Positions 41,463 to 50,017 of a stretch of DNA of 53,293 nt are shown one piece after another. A program made the position numbers and the translations under genes. A model generated the notes under the pieces. The model saw only the letters and a list, made by a program, of their open reading frames with translations, ran no database searches and was not told the DNA's origin. The stretch comes from Thermoplasmata archaeon (GTDB lineage: Archaea; Thermoplasmatota; E2; DHVEG-1), in the NCBI GenBank assembly GCA_003942085.1, contig DQIQ01000006.1:1-53293 (forward strand). Direction: 5' to 3'. Position 1 is the stretch's first letter, and each line of letters opens with the position of its first letter.

Positions 41463-43907
41463 TCAGTTACGAATCCGATGGATGTCCCTTAGGCGTAGAA
41501 GATGACTCTGAGCAGGAGCAGTGGCGTATCTACCAATGCGAATGAAGAAGACCGTAGAGAGAGTATATTTATCCACTAATGTTCCATTAATATCATAAGC
41601 TGTGACATTGAGTTCGTACACCCCGCGAGAGACGTTCATAGTGCAGGAGAAACCATCAGAGCCATTATCATCGATAACTACCATATCTTCAACAGCCATT
41701 TGATTCATCGCTTTAAATGTGACTGACTTGACTACATCAGTTGTATACGCTTGTAAATTAAGTTCATGGCTAGTCCATATAATAACGACCCCGAGACGAT
41801 CAAGGAAATTAGAGTAGATATAGGATTTATTGAAGGAAAAAAGTTTTATATATATATACCCAAGTTGTACACTAGAAAAGTTCACTTGTTCTGCGATTAC
41901 CATAGGATGTATTACAGACCAGTTACTTTCACCGCCTCCAATATCCTTTGCTTTTACGCGTAAACTATAGTTACCATCGCTAGCCCATGTGTAGGACTTT
42001 GTCATATGTTGGCTGGAATTAAAAGGACCGAACCATTCAGTAACGTTCCCATCGCCCCAATCCCATTTATAATAAATTTGGTCTCCCTCAGGATCGGTCG
42101 CGTTAACAGTAAAGTTAAAGGTGATGCCGTTTCCTCCAGCTGATGGTCCATGGACCTGTAGGTTTCCAGGTGGAAAGTCTGGGTGGTTGAGTATGGAGAA
42201 CGAACTATTTGATGTATCTGACCCGACGTTAAGAGCTTCGTCAGTGGCACTCACACGAATAAGATACAGATTACCATCGGGAACGATTATTGTATTCCAT
42301 ACATAAATACCGGTATTATCTTGCTGAGAAGCGATCTGATTCCAACTGCTTCCATCATCCGCACTATACTCAATAAGAATGGTGCCATTCAGATCCATGG
42401 TAAAATTATCATATGCAACCCATTGAATGGGGATTTCTCCAGACACCACTTCCCCGCCATTCGGATAGATAACCAGCACCTGTGGCGGAACCGTATCAAT
42501 ATTGTCAATAGAGAACGCATTATCAGATGTATCTGACCCGATGTTAAGGAACTCATCAGTTGCACTAATCCGAATGAAGTAGCCAGAACCATCAGGGACG
42601 ACGGTTGTATTCCACGTGTAAAGCCCCGTATTATTCAACTGAGAAGCGATCTGATACCAACTGCTTCCATTATCAGCACTATACTCAATAAGGATTGTGC
42701 CACTAAGGTCAATGGTAGAAATATCAGAAGCAGACCATTGAATGGTGAGCTCTCCAGTTGCTACTTCCCCGCCATTCGGAGAGATAACTGTTACCGCCGG
42801 CGGAATGGTGTCAATATATCCAGAGGGGTACACCCAGGGATGAAAGTCCGTATTGTTACCAGATGCGTTCACAACATAAGGTGTCTCCCAGGTCCCTGTT
42901 ATCGTATTGATCAAAGCAGCAGGATAAATTATTCGATAATTATCCCAGTAGTTTCCCGTAGTTCCATTATCCCATGCATTAGATGACGAATTGAGATAGG
43001 TAGAGACATGAATCGTATTATTCAGGAAATTGTTATGATAGAATTGATTGTTACTGCTATTAGATAGCTGTATTGCTCTGTTGTTATTTAGGAAATTACA
43101 ATTATTAACCAGTAGATGCTGATAGTTAGATGTAACAATACCAGAATCGGTGAACTGTGTAATTGTACAATATGACACTGTTGAATTTGCACCATCTTGT
43201 GCAACTATACCCACTAGTGCATTTCGTAAGGTCAGATTCGAAATGGTAATCATCTGATACCCGTTAATACGGACAATCCCACTATTATTGAGCCCTCCAT
43301 CAAGGACGGTTGTGACTTGGTTCTCTCCGATCAAATTCAGGTTTTTATTTGGCAAAATCGAGGTGTTCAAATAAATCCCTTCATGGATAAAAATCGTACC
43401 GTTTGGAGCAAGAACTGCAAGGGCATCGTTGATATATCGCAGTGGATAGTCAACCGATCCATCCCAAGGACCGGCTTGATTATTCACATCGACGTGGATG
43501 TAACTGAGATAGTTTTCGAACACAAGCATAAAATAGGTATTCGTTTGGACACTGTTATTAGATGAGTCTATTGCCCAGATATAAAACGCGTAGGTCCCAG
43601 CTAGAGAAACATTATCGACTTCAAAGTAATACTGGCTGCCGCCTATATTCACCATTGATTCATTAATAGGGGTGAAACCAACAGGTCCAGTGATGATAAT
43701 TCTGACATCTGCGACACTTACGTTATCGGTTACATTACATGATTGGTGGAGGTAAAAACCTGGATCTGTCCGAACACCGGCATGGGGTCCATAGGATATC
43801 GATGTGATAACCGGTGGTTCGGTATCATCTGCAATAACCATTGATATTGGTGTCAATAATGCAATAGAAATACCTATAATCAACGCAATCTTTATCATTT
43901 TTCGCAT
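41463..43907 (-). CDS. Secreted parallel-beta-helix and PKD protein with tandem repeats
   Basis: An 814-residue exported protein. After the signal peptide (residues 1 to about 27) comes an Ig-like domain. About 130-350 form a right-handed beta-helix of the NosD/pectate-lyase type, seen in ITISNLTLRNALVGIVAQ and LNNNRAIQLSNSSNNQFYHN. Two near-identical repeats of about 105 residues follow, each with SPNGGEV/YPNGGEV, ILIEYSADxGSSW and DTVPP/DTIPP. A PKD domain comes next (NATDPEGDQIYYKWDWGDGN). The C-terminal domain resembles that of the 40258-41316 protein (GYIYIKLFSFNKSYIY, GVYELNVTAYDINGTLVD). Beta-helices of this kind often bind or cut polysaccharide, but catalytic residues cannot be identified. 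The ATG at 43907 with GGGGGA upstream is chosen over a TTG at 43928. Confidence 0.82.
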   Translation of the reverse strand: MRKMIKIALIIGISIALLTPISMVIADDTEPPVITSISYGPHAGVRTDPGFYLHQSCNVTDNVSVADVRIIITGPVGFTPINESMVNIGGSQYYFEVDNVSLAGTYAFYIWAIDSSNNSVQTNTYFMLVFENYLSYIHVDVNNQAGPWDGSVDYPLRYINDALAVLAPNGTIFIHEGIYLNTSILPNKNLNLIGENQVTTVLDGGLNNSGIVRINGYQMITISNLTLRNALVGIVAQDGANSTVSYCTITQFTDSGIVTSNYQHLLVNNCNFLNNNRAIQLSNSSNNQFYHNNFLNNTIHVSTYLNSSSNAWDNGTTGNYWDNYRIIYPAALINTITGTWETPYVVNASGNNTDFHPWVYPSGYIDTIPPAVTVISPNGGEVATGELTIQWSASDISTIDLSGTILIEYSADNGSSWYQIASQLNNTGLYTWNTTVVPDGSGYFIRISATDEFLNIGSDTSDNAFSIDNIDTVPPQVLVIYPNGGEVVSGEIPIQWVAYDNFTMDLNGTILIEYSADDGSSWNQIASQQDNTGIYVWNTIIVPDGNLYLIRVSATDEALNVGSDTSNSSFSILNHPDFPPGNLQVHGPSAGGNGITFNFTVNATDPEGDQIYYKWDWGDGNVTEWFGPFNSSQHMTKSYTWASDGNYSLRVKAKDIGGGESNWSVIHPMVIAEQVNFSSVQLGYIYIKLFSFNKSYIYSNFLDRLGVVIIWTSHELNLQAYTTDVVKSVTFKAMNQMAVEDMVVIDDNGSDGFSCTMNVSRGVYELNVTAYDINGTLVDKYTLSTVFFIRIGRYATAPAQSHLLRLRDIHRIRN

Positions 43908-44095
43908 AGGAGTTCCCCCATAACGCAATATATGTACATGTGTCTCATTACTAATAAAACTTTCTATATATTTTTTCCGATAAATAGATGTCCCAAACCC
44001 TGTAAAACAGGTCGAATTTAAACAAATCCTTCCTGAAGCGAGATCATATCAAATTCTCGATGGTTTTCCAAGAGGAAAATAAGATACATACAAAA

Positions 44096-45355
44096 TTATG
44101 GTTTTATAGTCAAAAAAGTGGTTGTCCCTTGAGGAACCACCAGCACGCTTGCCTTGTTCCCAGCTATTTCAAAGGCTTTTGCTAATGCGCAATCAGGGGT
44201 TTTTTCTTTATTAAACCTAAAAAGACCTTCAACATCCGGCGTGCTCATCTTGGAAACAAAAATAACAGGATGGTTTTCTACTGCCATTCGATGATAATAC
44301 GCTTTATGTGCACCAATAATAAAATTTTTATTCAAAGCGTTTTGAATTTCATCAGATGATTTGTATTTTTTTAACCAATCGACATACAACTGGCTCCCAT
44401 GCCCGTCAGGGCATTCAGCGACGAGTATGATGACACCGTGGGGTTTTACAATTTGACATGCGGTATGAAGTGCTTTCATCGCCTGATATAAATTGAGGTC
44501 ATGCGGATGTCCGTTTGCCGCAGTAATCACGATATCCGGTGATTCTGCAATCTCTATTTTATACATGGTGTCAACGAGTTTCACCCCTGCATCCATGACT
44601 AATTCGGGAGCTCCAGCCCAAGCACCGACGATCCGATGATGCGAATTTTGTACCACGCTGAGAACAAAGTCACAACCTGTCAGATGCATCGCCTCATTCA
44701 TTTCCTGATGAATCGGATTTTCTTTCAACACACCCATGCGTGAATATTTCTCAAACAGCAAACTATGGTTTCGCTGAATCGTACTTTTCGAAGAAATCCC
44801 TGGGAGAATGCTTTTGCGTGTTCCACCATACCCGGCGAAATAATGATATTCAATGTCTCCAAGAAGGATCTTGAAATCAGCTTCTACGTATTGCCTGAGG
44901 ATTTCGATTTCGTTGCCTCGTGTGGTTTTCCCAACATTCACATGCTGTGCATGGACCGCGTCATTCGAAATAACCATGTAATTGCGATAGATTTTATCCC
45001 CGACGAGCTCTTTGATAACATCATCTGATGGTGGATTATGAGTACCTGTCGCGACAATAATGCAGATATCATGATCATCCACTCCAGCGTCTTTTAGTTC
45101 CTGCAGGACTGGCGGTAACAACATTTTTGTCGGGCATGGCCGCGTATAATCATCAATTACAATGGCAATAGTCTTCCCAGGGCCCACCATGGCAGAGAGC
45201 GGTTCTGTTCCTAAAGGAGCTTGCAATGCTTCAGTAATCATGAGCTCGGGCTGCTTGGGTTGGATAACCTCTTTTGGAAAAACAACATCAAGAAGATTCT
45301 TATCAGGGACATTTAGATTCAATGTTCCTTTTCCGTATGGGAGCTCAATGCGCAT
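44096..45355 (-). CDS. LarA-like nickel-pincer racemase family protein (DUF2088)
   Basis: A 419-residue protein of the lactate racemase LarA family, whose founding member isomerises D- and L-lactate with a covalently bound nickel-pincer nucleotide. The residues corresponding to the cofactor and nickel ligands are present: ATGTHNPPS (His), GDIEYHYFAGYGGTRKS (His and the cofactor-binding Lys), and QRNHSLL (His). No larB, larC or larE genes, which make the cofactor, lie in the window, and LarA relatives act on many 2-hydroxy acids, so the substrate is unknown. It follows the ribosomal L24e gene by 13 bases on the same strand and may be read from the ribosomal promoter. Confidence 0.8.
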   Translation of the reverse strand: MRIELPYGKGTLNLNVPDKNLLDVVFPKEVIQPKQPELMITEALQAPLGTEPLSAMVGPGKTIAIVIDDYTRPCPTKMLLPPVLQELKDAGVDDHDICIIVATGTHNPPSDDVIKELVGDKIYRNYMVISNDAVHAQHVNVGKTTRGNEIEILRQYVEADFKILLGDIEYHYFAGYGGTRKSILPGISSKSTIQRNHSLLFEKYSRMGVLKENPIHQEMNEAMHLTGCDFVLSVVQNSHHRIVGAWAGAPELVMDAGVKLVDTMYKIEIAESPDIVITAANGHPHDLNLYQAMKALHTACQIVKPHGVIILVAECPDGHGSQLYVDWLKKYKSSDEIQNALNKNFIIGAHKAYYHRMAVENHPVIFVSKMSTPDVEGLFRFNKEKTPDCALAKAFEIAGNKASVLVVPQGTTTFLTIKP

Positions 45356-45368
45356 TTTTTCTATCCGC

Positions 45369-45560
45369 TCAAGCCTTTGCTTTTTTCGAATAGCTCTTCG
45401 TCCATCGTACCCGCCGCGGGATACGACCCAATTTCAACAAGTTTTTCTGGCACTTCATTTTACAAAAAAACAGAGCAGTACCGTCCTTTTTTACAAATAA
45501 TTTTCCAGTCCCAGGTTCGATATCTGTTCCACAGAATGAACAAGTCCTTTTCTCGACCAT
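45369..45560 (-). CDS. rpl24e: 50S ribosomal protein L24e
   Basis: A 63-residue zinc-ribbon ribosomal protein. The two zinc pairs are CSFCGTDIEPG and FFCKMKCQ, with the family ending RIPRRVRWTKSYSKKAKA (RKVRWTxxYR-like). I take the ATG at 45560, which has a GAGGGGAA SD sequence; the upstream in-frame codons overlap S28e and are not conserved. The order L7Ae, S28e, L24e is a well-known archaeal cluster. Confidence 0.93.
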   Translation of the reverse strand: MVEKRTCSFCGTDIEPGTGKLFVKKDGTALFFCKMKCQKNLLKLGRIPRRVRWTKSYSKKAKA

Positions 45561-45573
45561 GTTTGTTCCCCTC

Positions 45574-45786
45574 TTATCGCGGCCCACCAAGCTTCTTTGC
45601 TTCTCGTTGGGTTTCACTTAACATCAGAATGTCGCCTAATCGAACCGGCCCCATCACGTTACGGGTGATAATCTTTCCTTTATCCCTTCCGTCCAAGACG
45701 CGAACTTTCACCTGAGAGGCTTCTCCAGCCATCCCTGTTCGTTCGATGACTTCGACGACTTCACATGGGGTTCCTTCGATAACCAT
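45574..45786 (-). CDS. rps28e: 30S ribosomal protein S28e
   Basis: A 70-residue archaeal/eukaryotic ribosomal protein. [39 protein letters not shown] and [11 protein letters not shown] are the usual signature of S28e, including the conserved C-terminal segment. It starts at the ATG at 45786, 4 bases after the L7Ae stop, and ends 13 bases before L24e, in one operon. Confidence 0.97.
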   Translation of the reverse strand: MVIEGTPCEVVEVIERTGMAGEASQVKVRVLDGRDKGKIITRNVMGPVRLGDILMLSETQREAKKLGGPR

Positions 45787-45790
45787 ACTC

Positions 45791-46162
45791 TTAACCCTGC
45801 TTCTTTTCTGTTTCTAGTTTTTTAATGATGTTTTCAACAAGATCTTTTTCTCGCCCAGGGTTCACAATCGCAATAGCACTGGTCGGAATACCCAGGCCTG
45901 CAGCATTCCCAAGTTCTTCTTTGCTAGGGACATAGGTATAAGGAACGTTTTTTTCTTCACACAGAATCGGCATATGAGCAAGAATTTCCTCAGGCGTGAC
46001 ATCCTCGGCCATGATCACTATCTTTGCTTGGCCGCGTTCGACATACTTTGTCGCCTCATTCGCGCCTTTTCCTAGCTTTCCACCATCTCGAGCCTTTTCT
46101 ATCAATTCATAGGCTAAATCTTGCAGTTCTTTTGATGCTTGAAATCGTACGTACATCGGCAT
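45791..46162 (-). CDS. rpl7ae: 50S ribosomal protein L7Ae
   Basis: A 123-residue protein that binds kink-turns in rRNA and, in archaea, also box C/D and H/ACA guide RNAs and RNase [25 protein letters not shown] is visible in pieces ([12 protein letters not shown] near residues 37-48), followed by [20 protein letters not shown] and [17 protein letters not shown]. It opens the L7Ae-S28e-L24e operon. A TATA box at 46236-46245 predicts a leader of about 50 bases with a strong AAAGGAGG SD; L7Ae leaders in some archaea bind L7Ae itself. Confidence 0.97.
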   Translation of the reverse strand: MPMYVRFQASKELQDLAYELIEKARDGGKLGKGANEATKYVERGQAKIVIMAEDVTPEEILAHMPILCEEKNVPYTYVPSKEELGNAAGLGIPTSAIAIVNPGREKDLVENIIKKLETEKKQG

Positions 46163-46214
46163 GTTATTTTAGCCTCCTTTCAGAGCTTTCATCGATTCCA
46201 TTCCTTAGGAAATG
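46163..46214 (-). promoter_or_regulatory. Structured leader of the L7Ae operon
   Basis: The predicted leader begins with a hairpin, CCATTTCC paired with GGAATGG (46215-46198, one bulged T). It then has GATGA and CTGA elements (46193-46180) that resemble box C and box D, and ends with AAAGGAGG before the start codon. An upstream CCACCTT (46223-46217) is complementary to AAGGAGG except for one mismatch, if it is transcribed. I could not draw a convincing kink-turn. Confidence 0.35.
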
Positions 46215-46235
46215 GTAAGGTGGGAATAGAGCCCC

Positions 46236-46245
46236 CATATAAAAA
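46236..46245 (-). promoter_or_regulatory. TATA box for the ribosomal protein operon
   Basis: TTTTTATATG on the minus strand predicts transcription from about 46214, leaving a leader of roughly 50 bases before the L7Ae ATG. Confidence 0.55.
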
Positions 46246-46251
46246 CCTTTT

Positions 46252-47370
46252 TCACAGACCGGGTAATGGGACACGTTCAACTTCCAGTCTATCTGCGGTC
46301 GGGTACTCTTCGACGATGTAACATCGATAGCCTTGTTTTGATAGAATTGGAGCGATTTTCTCCAGCAACCATGCTGCAAGTTCGATTCGCTTCTTTTCAG
46401 AATCAAGGTACAGCAGATGCGAGGGAACCTTGTAGGTTTTTTTTAACAAAGAGCAGAGAGGCTGCAGCGAAACACCTGAAGGATAAATAGCGCCCTTTAC
46501 CAAAGTTCCTTCTTTGGTGACCACATCAAAGGGCTTTGCGACCTGTTTTGCGCGTCGTATGATTCTATTCTTAAGTTGAATGCCATCCTTAAATGAAACA
46601 GAACAATAATGGACACCGATATCAAAATCTTTTTTCTGAACCATACTTACTATCTTTCGAGCAGTCTCTTCACTTCCTAGTACTGCCGCTGAAATATCGT
46701 TTTTCACTAGATATCCTCTGGCATTAAATGCCATAGCATTTCGCTCAGAAAATTCCAATTCGTTCAGATTGATCCATTGAATCCCTTGTTCATTGGCCCA
46801 TGAAATCAACGTAAGGATTTCTTTTTCCATTTTTGGAATAACCGGAATTTCGATTGCGACATCGACTGTGGTTCCTACCATGGTCTTTATCGCCTGTCTA
46901 ATGGAACTTTTATCCATTGCTTTCCAAGTGCTTACCATGGGGTGAAAACGTACCTCATCCAGACCAGATGAAACTAAATCAGTGAGCTGATCTGCATTTT
47001 TCAGCGCAGAAGTATACAGATGAATATGGAATTTTTCCCCGAAGGTCTGCTTAAGAAGCGTAATGTAGGTTTGGGCTCGCTGCCACACCACAAGAGGATC
47101 ACCGCCGGTGATTCCAGCACCAGAGGCTTTGATGCACTCTGCCTCACATATGAGTGTCTCGATATCCTGTTCATTTTTTAGTTCCCATTCATCAGCAAAA
47201 ATCCTATCGGTGCCACCTTTCTTAAAACTCAGCGGGCAGTAAAAACACTTCGTCGAACATACTCCAGTGATAAGTATGACCATTTTGGACCCTTTTGCAC
47301 ACATTCGACAAGCAGGGGAGAGCGGAGTGATGTATTCGCTGTCGTTGAGCCAGGGTGTGATGGTTTTCAT
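46252..47370 (-). CDS. Radical SAM protein related to pyruvate-formate-lyase-activating enzyme (COG2108-like)
   Basis: A 372-residue archaeal radical SAM protein. CRMCAKG at about residues 20-26 is a first cysteine pair. The SAM-cluster motif CSTKCFYCP follows in ITGVCSTKCFYCPLS, then ITGGDPL in place of the usual GGEP. TIM-barrel strands with ELEFSERNAM lie in the middle. The C-terminal 100 residues (IIRRAKQVAKPFDVVTKEG, then PLCSLLKK) are typical of this uncharacterised archaeal group. The substrate is unknown. The ATG at 47370 is chosen over a TTG at 47376. It lies 89 bases upstream of the L7Ae start on the same strand, with the ribosomal promoter in between. Confidence 0.75.
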   Translation of the reverse strand: MKTITPWLNDSEYITPLSPACRMCAKGSKMVILITGVCSTKCFYCPLSFKKGGTDRIFADEWELKNEQDIETLICEAECIKASGAGITGGDPLVVWQRAQTYITLLKQTFGEKFHIHLYTSALKNADQLTDLVSSGLDEVRFHPMVSTWKAMDKSSIRQAIKTMVGTTVDVAIEIPVIPKMEKEILTLISWANEQGIQWINLNELEFSERNAMAFNARGYLVKNDISAAVLGSEETARKIVSMVQKKDFDIGVHYCSVSFKDGIQLKNRIIRRAKQVAKPFDVVTKEGTLVKGAIYPSGVSLQPLCSLLKKTYKVPSHLLYLDSEKKRIELAAWLLEKIAPILSKQGYRCYIVEEYPTADRLEVERVPLPGL

Positions 47371-47450
47371 AAACAATTCCGGTGATACTATCCTGCAATG
47401 AAAAGATTCATCCCCTTTAAAAAACCATTGTTTTTCAAAGAGGGACTCAT

Positions 47451-48263
47451 TTATTCTTTTTGTTTGAATAATTTCTTATTGGCGATTGCGACATAGGTCG
47501 TATCGATTTCAAAGCCGATATAGTTCACACCAAGTTTTTGACAGGCAAGAGCGGTCGACCCAGTGCCCATGAAAGGGTCAAGGACAAGAGTGTTTTTTTT
47601 ATACCCATGGAGTTTAATGCACATCTCAGGGAGTTTTTCAGGGAATACCGCTGGGTGCACCCGGGCGATCTGTACCGTTTCGTAAGGGATAAACCAAGTG
47701 TTTCCTCGTCCCCGAAGGTCACCTGATGCTTTTTTCCAGCGACCGACATTGGTTTTATCCTGGTACTTCACACCGATGGCAAGATGATCCAAAGCAACGT
47801 CCCCAGTTTTTGTGAAATGAAAGATGTACTCATGACAGTTGCTCAGATAGCGTGGGCTGTTGACCGGTTGGTAGTGTCCAACAGCGATATCATCAGAGAT
47901 TGCTTTGTAGTGACCGACATCAGCTTTGGGAATAGCTATAGATTTGATCCAATGAATCGTGTTTTGTAGCATATAGTGCTTATGGAACCGGTCCGCCAGA
48001 TCTAATGCAACCCACGGATCAGATGGCTTTCCACCGACATTGAGGAAAAACGATCCGTTTTCATTCAACACAGATTTACATGCTTTTGCGATTTGTTCCA
48101 TCCAATCCAGATATTCGTTTCGTGGTCGCACATCGTTATACGAACGATATGGTTTCCCGATGTTATACGGCGGAGAGGTGACAATAACATCGACGGATCC
48201 TGAATCAATCTGAGGGAGACCATGGAGACAATCCATACAATGGATTCTATTTATTTCTAGCAT
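47451..48263 (-). CDS. Site-specific DNA methyltransferase (amino-methylating, TSPPY type)
   Basis: A 270-residue DNA methyltransferase. Motif IV is TSPPYNIG at residues 29-36 (catalytic). The SAM-binding motif [18 protein letters not shown], lies near the C-terminus at about 228-244, so motif IV precedes motif I as in the beta group. [17 protein letters not shown]-like HWIKS and [12 protein letters not shown] complete the pattern. It transfers methyl groups to adenine N6 or cytosine N4; the target sequence cannot be read. No restriction endonuclease gene is adjacent, so it may be an orphan used in regulation or self-marking. It diverges from glutamine synthetase. The ATG at 48263 has a GAGGAT SD sequence. 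Confidence 0.9.
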   Translation of the reverse strand: MLEINRIHCMDCLHGLPQIDSGSVDVIVTSPPYNIGKPYRSYNDVRPRNEYLDWMEQIAKACKSVLNENGSFFLNVGGKPSDPWVALDLADRFHKHYMLQNTIHWIKSIAIPKADVGHYKAISDDIAVGHYQPVNSPRYLSNCHEYIFHFTKTGDVALDHLAIGVKYQDKTNVGRWKKASGDLRGRGNTWFIPYETVQIARVHPAVFPEKLPEMCIKLHGYKKNTLVLDPFMGTGSTALACQKLGVNYIGFEIDTTYVAIANKKLFKQKE

Positions 48264-48327
48264 CGGAGATCCTCATGAATATTTCTTGAATTTTTCTCTG
48301 TAGTATAATATGTATATCCATAAAAAA

Positions 48328-48335
48328 TTTATAAT
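48328..48335 (+). promoter_or_regulatory. TATA box for glnA (leaderless)
   Basis: TTTATAAT is centred 27 bases before the ATG at 48358, so the transcript should start at that codon. This favours 48358 over the in-frame ATG at 48310, which lies upstream of the TATA box. Confidence 0.6.
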
Positions 48336-48357
48336 AGGTACTGTTTCCAATGTCCCA

Positions 48358-49659
48358 ATGACCCAACAACAGATAAAAAAAGAAATCGAAGTACATCATA
48401 TCAGATGGATCCAGGTTCATTTCACCGATCTCATGGGAGGTCTACGGGTCTTTCATGTCCCTGCAGACCGATTCATAAAAGATGACGTCATAAGCAACGG
48501 CTCACGTTTTGACGGCTCCTCGGTCGGATTCCGCAAAGTAGAACGCTCTGACATGATCGCGGTCCCTGACCCTGATACGTTCCTTGTGCTGCCTCATCTT
48601 GAAGGAGAGGCGCTCATCCGGGCAAATCTCTGCGATGTGGACTATAACCAGTATCGTGCAGGACCACGATATATCCTCCAGAGAGCCGTAGATTCCGCAA
48701 TGAGCCAAGGATACGATAGCATCATGATTTCACCGGAAGTCGAATTTTATGTCTTCAACCATAACGAGGATAAATTCACGGAAATTAAGGCAAACCAAGG
48801 TTACTTCATTGCCCCACCGCTCGACAACGCAAAAGAATATCGGAAAAAACTTTCAGACGTACTGATGGACTGTGGATATCAGGTCAAATACCATCATCAC
48901 GAGTCAGGGAAATCACAACATGAAATTGAGATAACAGACCTTAATGCATTACCAGCGGCTGATTTCTGCTGCTTCTTCAAATACGTCGCACGAGACATCG
49001 CAACAACCTATAATTTCGACATCACCTTCATGCCAAAACCGTTCTCCAACGAAGCTGGAAGTGGCATGCACGCTCATATCGCGTTGCATAACAAAGGAAA
49101 GAACATGTTTGCTGATGATAACGATCCTTTTGGGTTGAATCAAACCGCGCGGTATTTCATCGGTGGAATCCTTGATCACTCCCGAGGGATCGCCGCTATC
49201 GCCAACCCTACCCTGAACTCTTATAAGCGATTGATCCCCCATTACGAAGCGCCTATCTATCTGGCCTGGGCGCCTCATAACCGCAGCAGCCTCATACGAA
49301 TTCCTTCAAAGAAGAATGTTGACGTCGAAGTACGAAACGCGGATCCTGCGGCAAACCCGTACCTGCTCTTCGCAGCATTAATCCATGCTGGTCTTGATGG
49401 TATTAAAAAGAAAATCAACTATGAACCGATCACGAAAAACATCTATAAGATGACCGATGAAGAAATCAAACAAAACAACATCAAACGACTCCCGACAAAT
49501 CTCATGGAAGCATTAGAAGAATTCAAACAAGATACTGTGCTAATGGATGCGATTGGTCGGGATGGTGCTGAGCTGTTCATTGATACAAAAACACAGGAAT
49601 GGCATCATTACATGGGAGAGATCACCGATCAGGATTACAAATATTATTTCCATTGTTAA
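48358..49659 (+). CDS. glnA: Glutamine synthetase, type I
   Basis: A 433-residue ammonia-assimilating enzyme that joins ammonia to glutamate using ATP. Recognisable parts are VHFTDLMGGLRVFHVP and NGSRFDGSSVGF at the N-terminus, the metal-ligand ISPEVEFYVF, SGKSQHEIEIT, MPKPFSNEAGSGMHAHIAL (in pieces: GSGMHAHI), the ATP-site NRSSLIRIP and VEVRNADPAANPYL. No adenylylation-site tyrosine region of the GSI-beta type is evident, which fits archaeal enzymes. The start at 48358 rests on the TATA box spacing; 48310 would add 16 residues. Glutamine synthetase is usually nitrogen-regulated, but no operator is recognisable here. Confidence 0.95.
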   Translation: MTQQQIKKEIEVHHIRWIQVHFTDLMGGLRVFHVPADRFIKDDVISNGSRFDGSSVGFRKVERSDMIAVPDPDTFLVLPHLEGEALIRANLCDVDYNQYRAGPRYILQRAVDSAMSQGYDSIMISPEVEFYVFNHNEDKFTEIKANQGYFIAPPLDNAKEYRKKLSDVLMDCGYQVKYHHHESGKSQHEIEITDLNALPAADFCCFFKYVARDIATTYNFDITFMPKPFSNEAGSGMHAHIALHNKGKNMFADDNDPFGLNQTARYFIGGILDHSRGIAAIANPTLNSYKRLIPHYEAPIYLAWAPHNRSSLIRIPSKKNVDVEVRNADPAANPYLLFAALIHAGLDGIKKKINYEPITKNIYKMTDEEIKQNNIKRLPTNLMEALEEFKQDTVLMDAIGRDGAELFIDTKTQEWHHYMGEITDQDYKYYFHC

Positions 49660-49701
49660 CCGCTATTATAATTAGGTTAATTGTACAAGGAGGAAAAAAC
49701 A

Positions 49702-49933
49702 ATGATAGAAAAAGATGAACATTTGATAACATACTGTGACTTGTATTGTGGAGATTGTTTTGGGCATAAAGGGACCATTGCTGATTTAGCCAGAGACCTG
49801 CGAAAAACTTGATTTCTTAACACCATCTCACGGTGATGCTCATATCAAGAATCTACGTAAAGTTAAAAAGAAAGGGACGAAAGAATTTATCAATGGAGAA
49901 AGACAGTGGTATTCGCCTGTTAAAAAACCTTAG
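49702..49933 (+). pseudogene. DUF3795-family gene broken by an internal deletion
   Basis: A strong SD sequence (AAGGAGG) precedes the ATG at 49702. The first reading frame gives 36 residues, containing YCDLYCGDCFGHKG and IADLARDLRK, the hallmark N-terminus of DUF3795 zinc-binding-like proteins, then stops at 49812. In the next frame, from about 49808 to the TAG at 49933, the protein continues with KLDFLTPSHGDAHIKNLRKV and a KEFINGERQWY ending, which is the C-terminal part of the same family. The cysteine-rich middle of about 70-90 residues is missing and the two ends are out of frame. It is a decayed gene, not two small genes. Confidence 0.75.
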
Positions 49934-50017
49934 AAAAGTGGGTTCGGCAGGATTCATCGATCGTTCTATAGTAGAATCATCCAAGACAACCTTAATTTTG
50001 GTATCTTTTGGTTTCTT

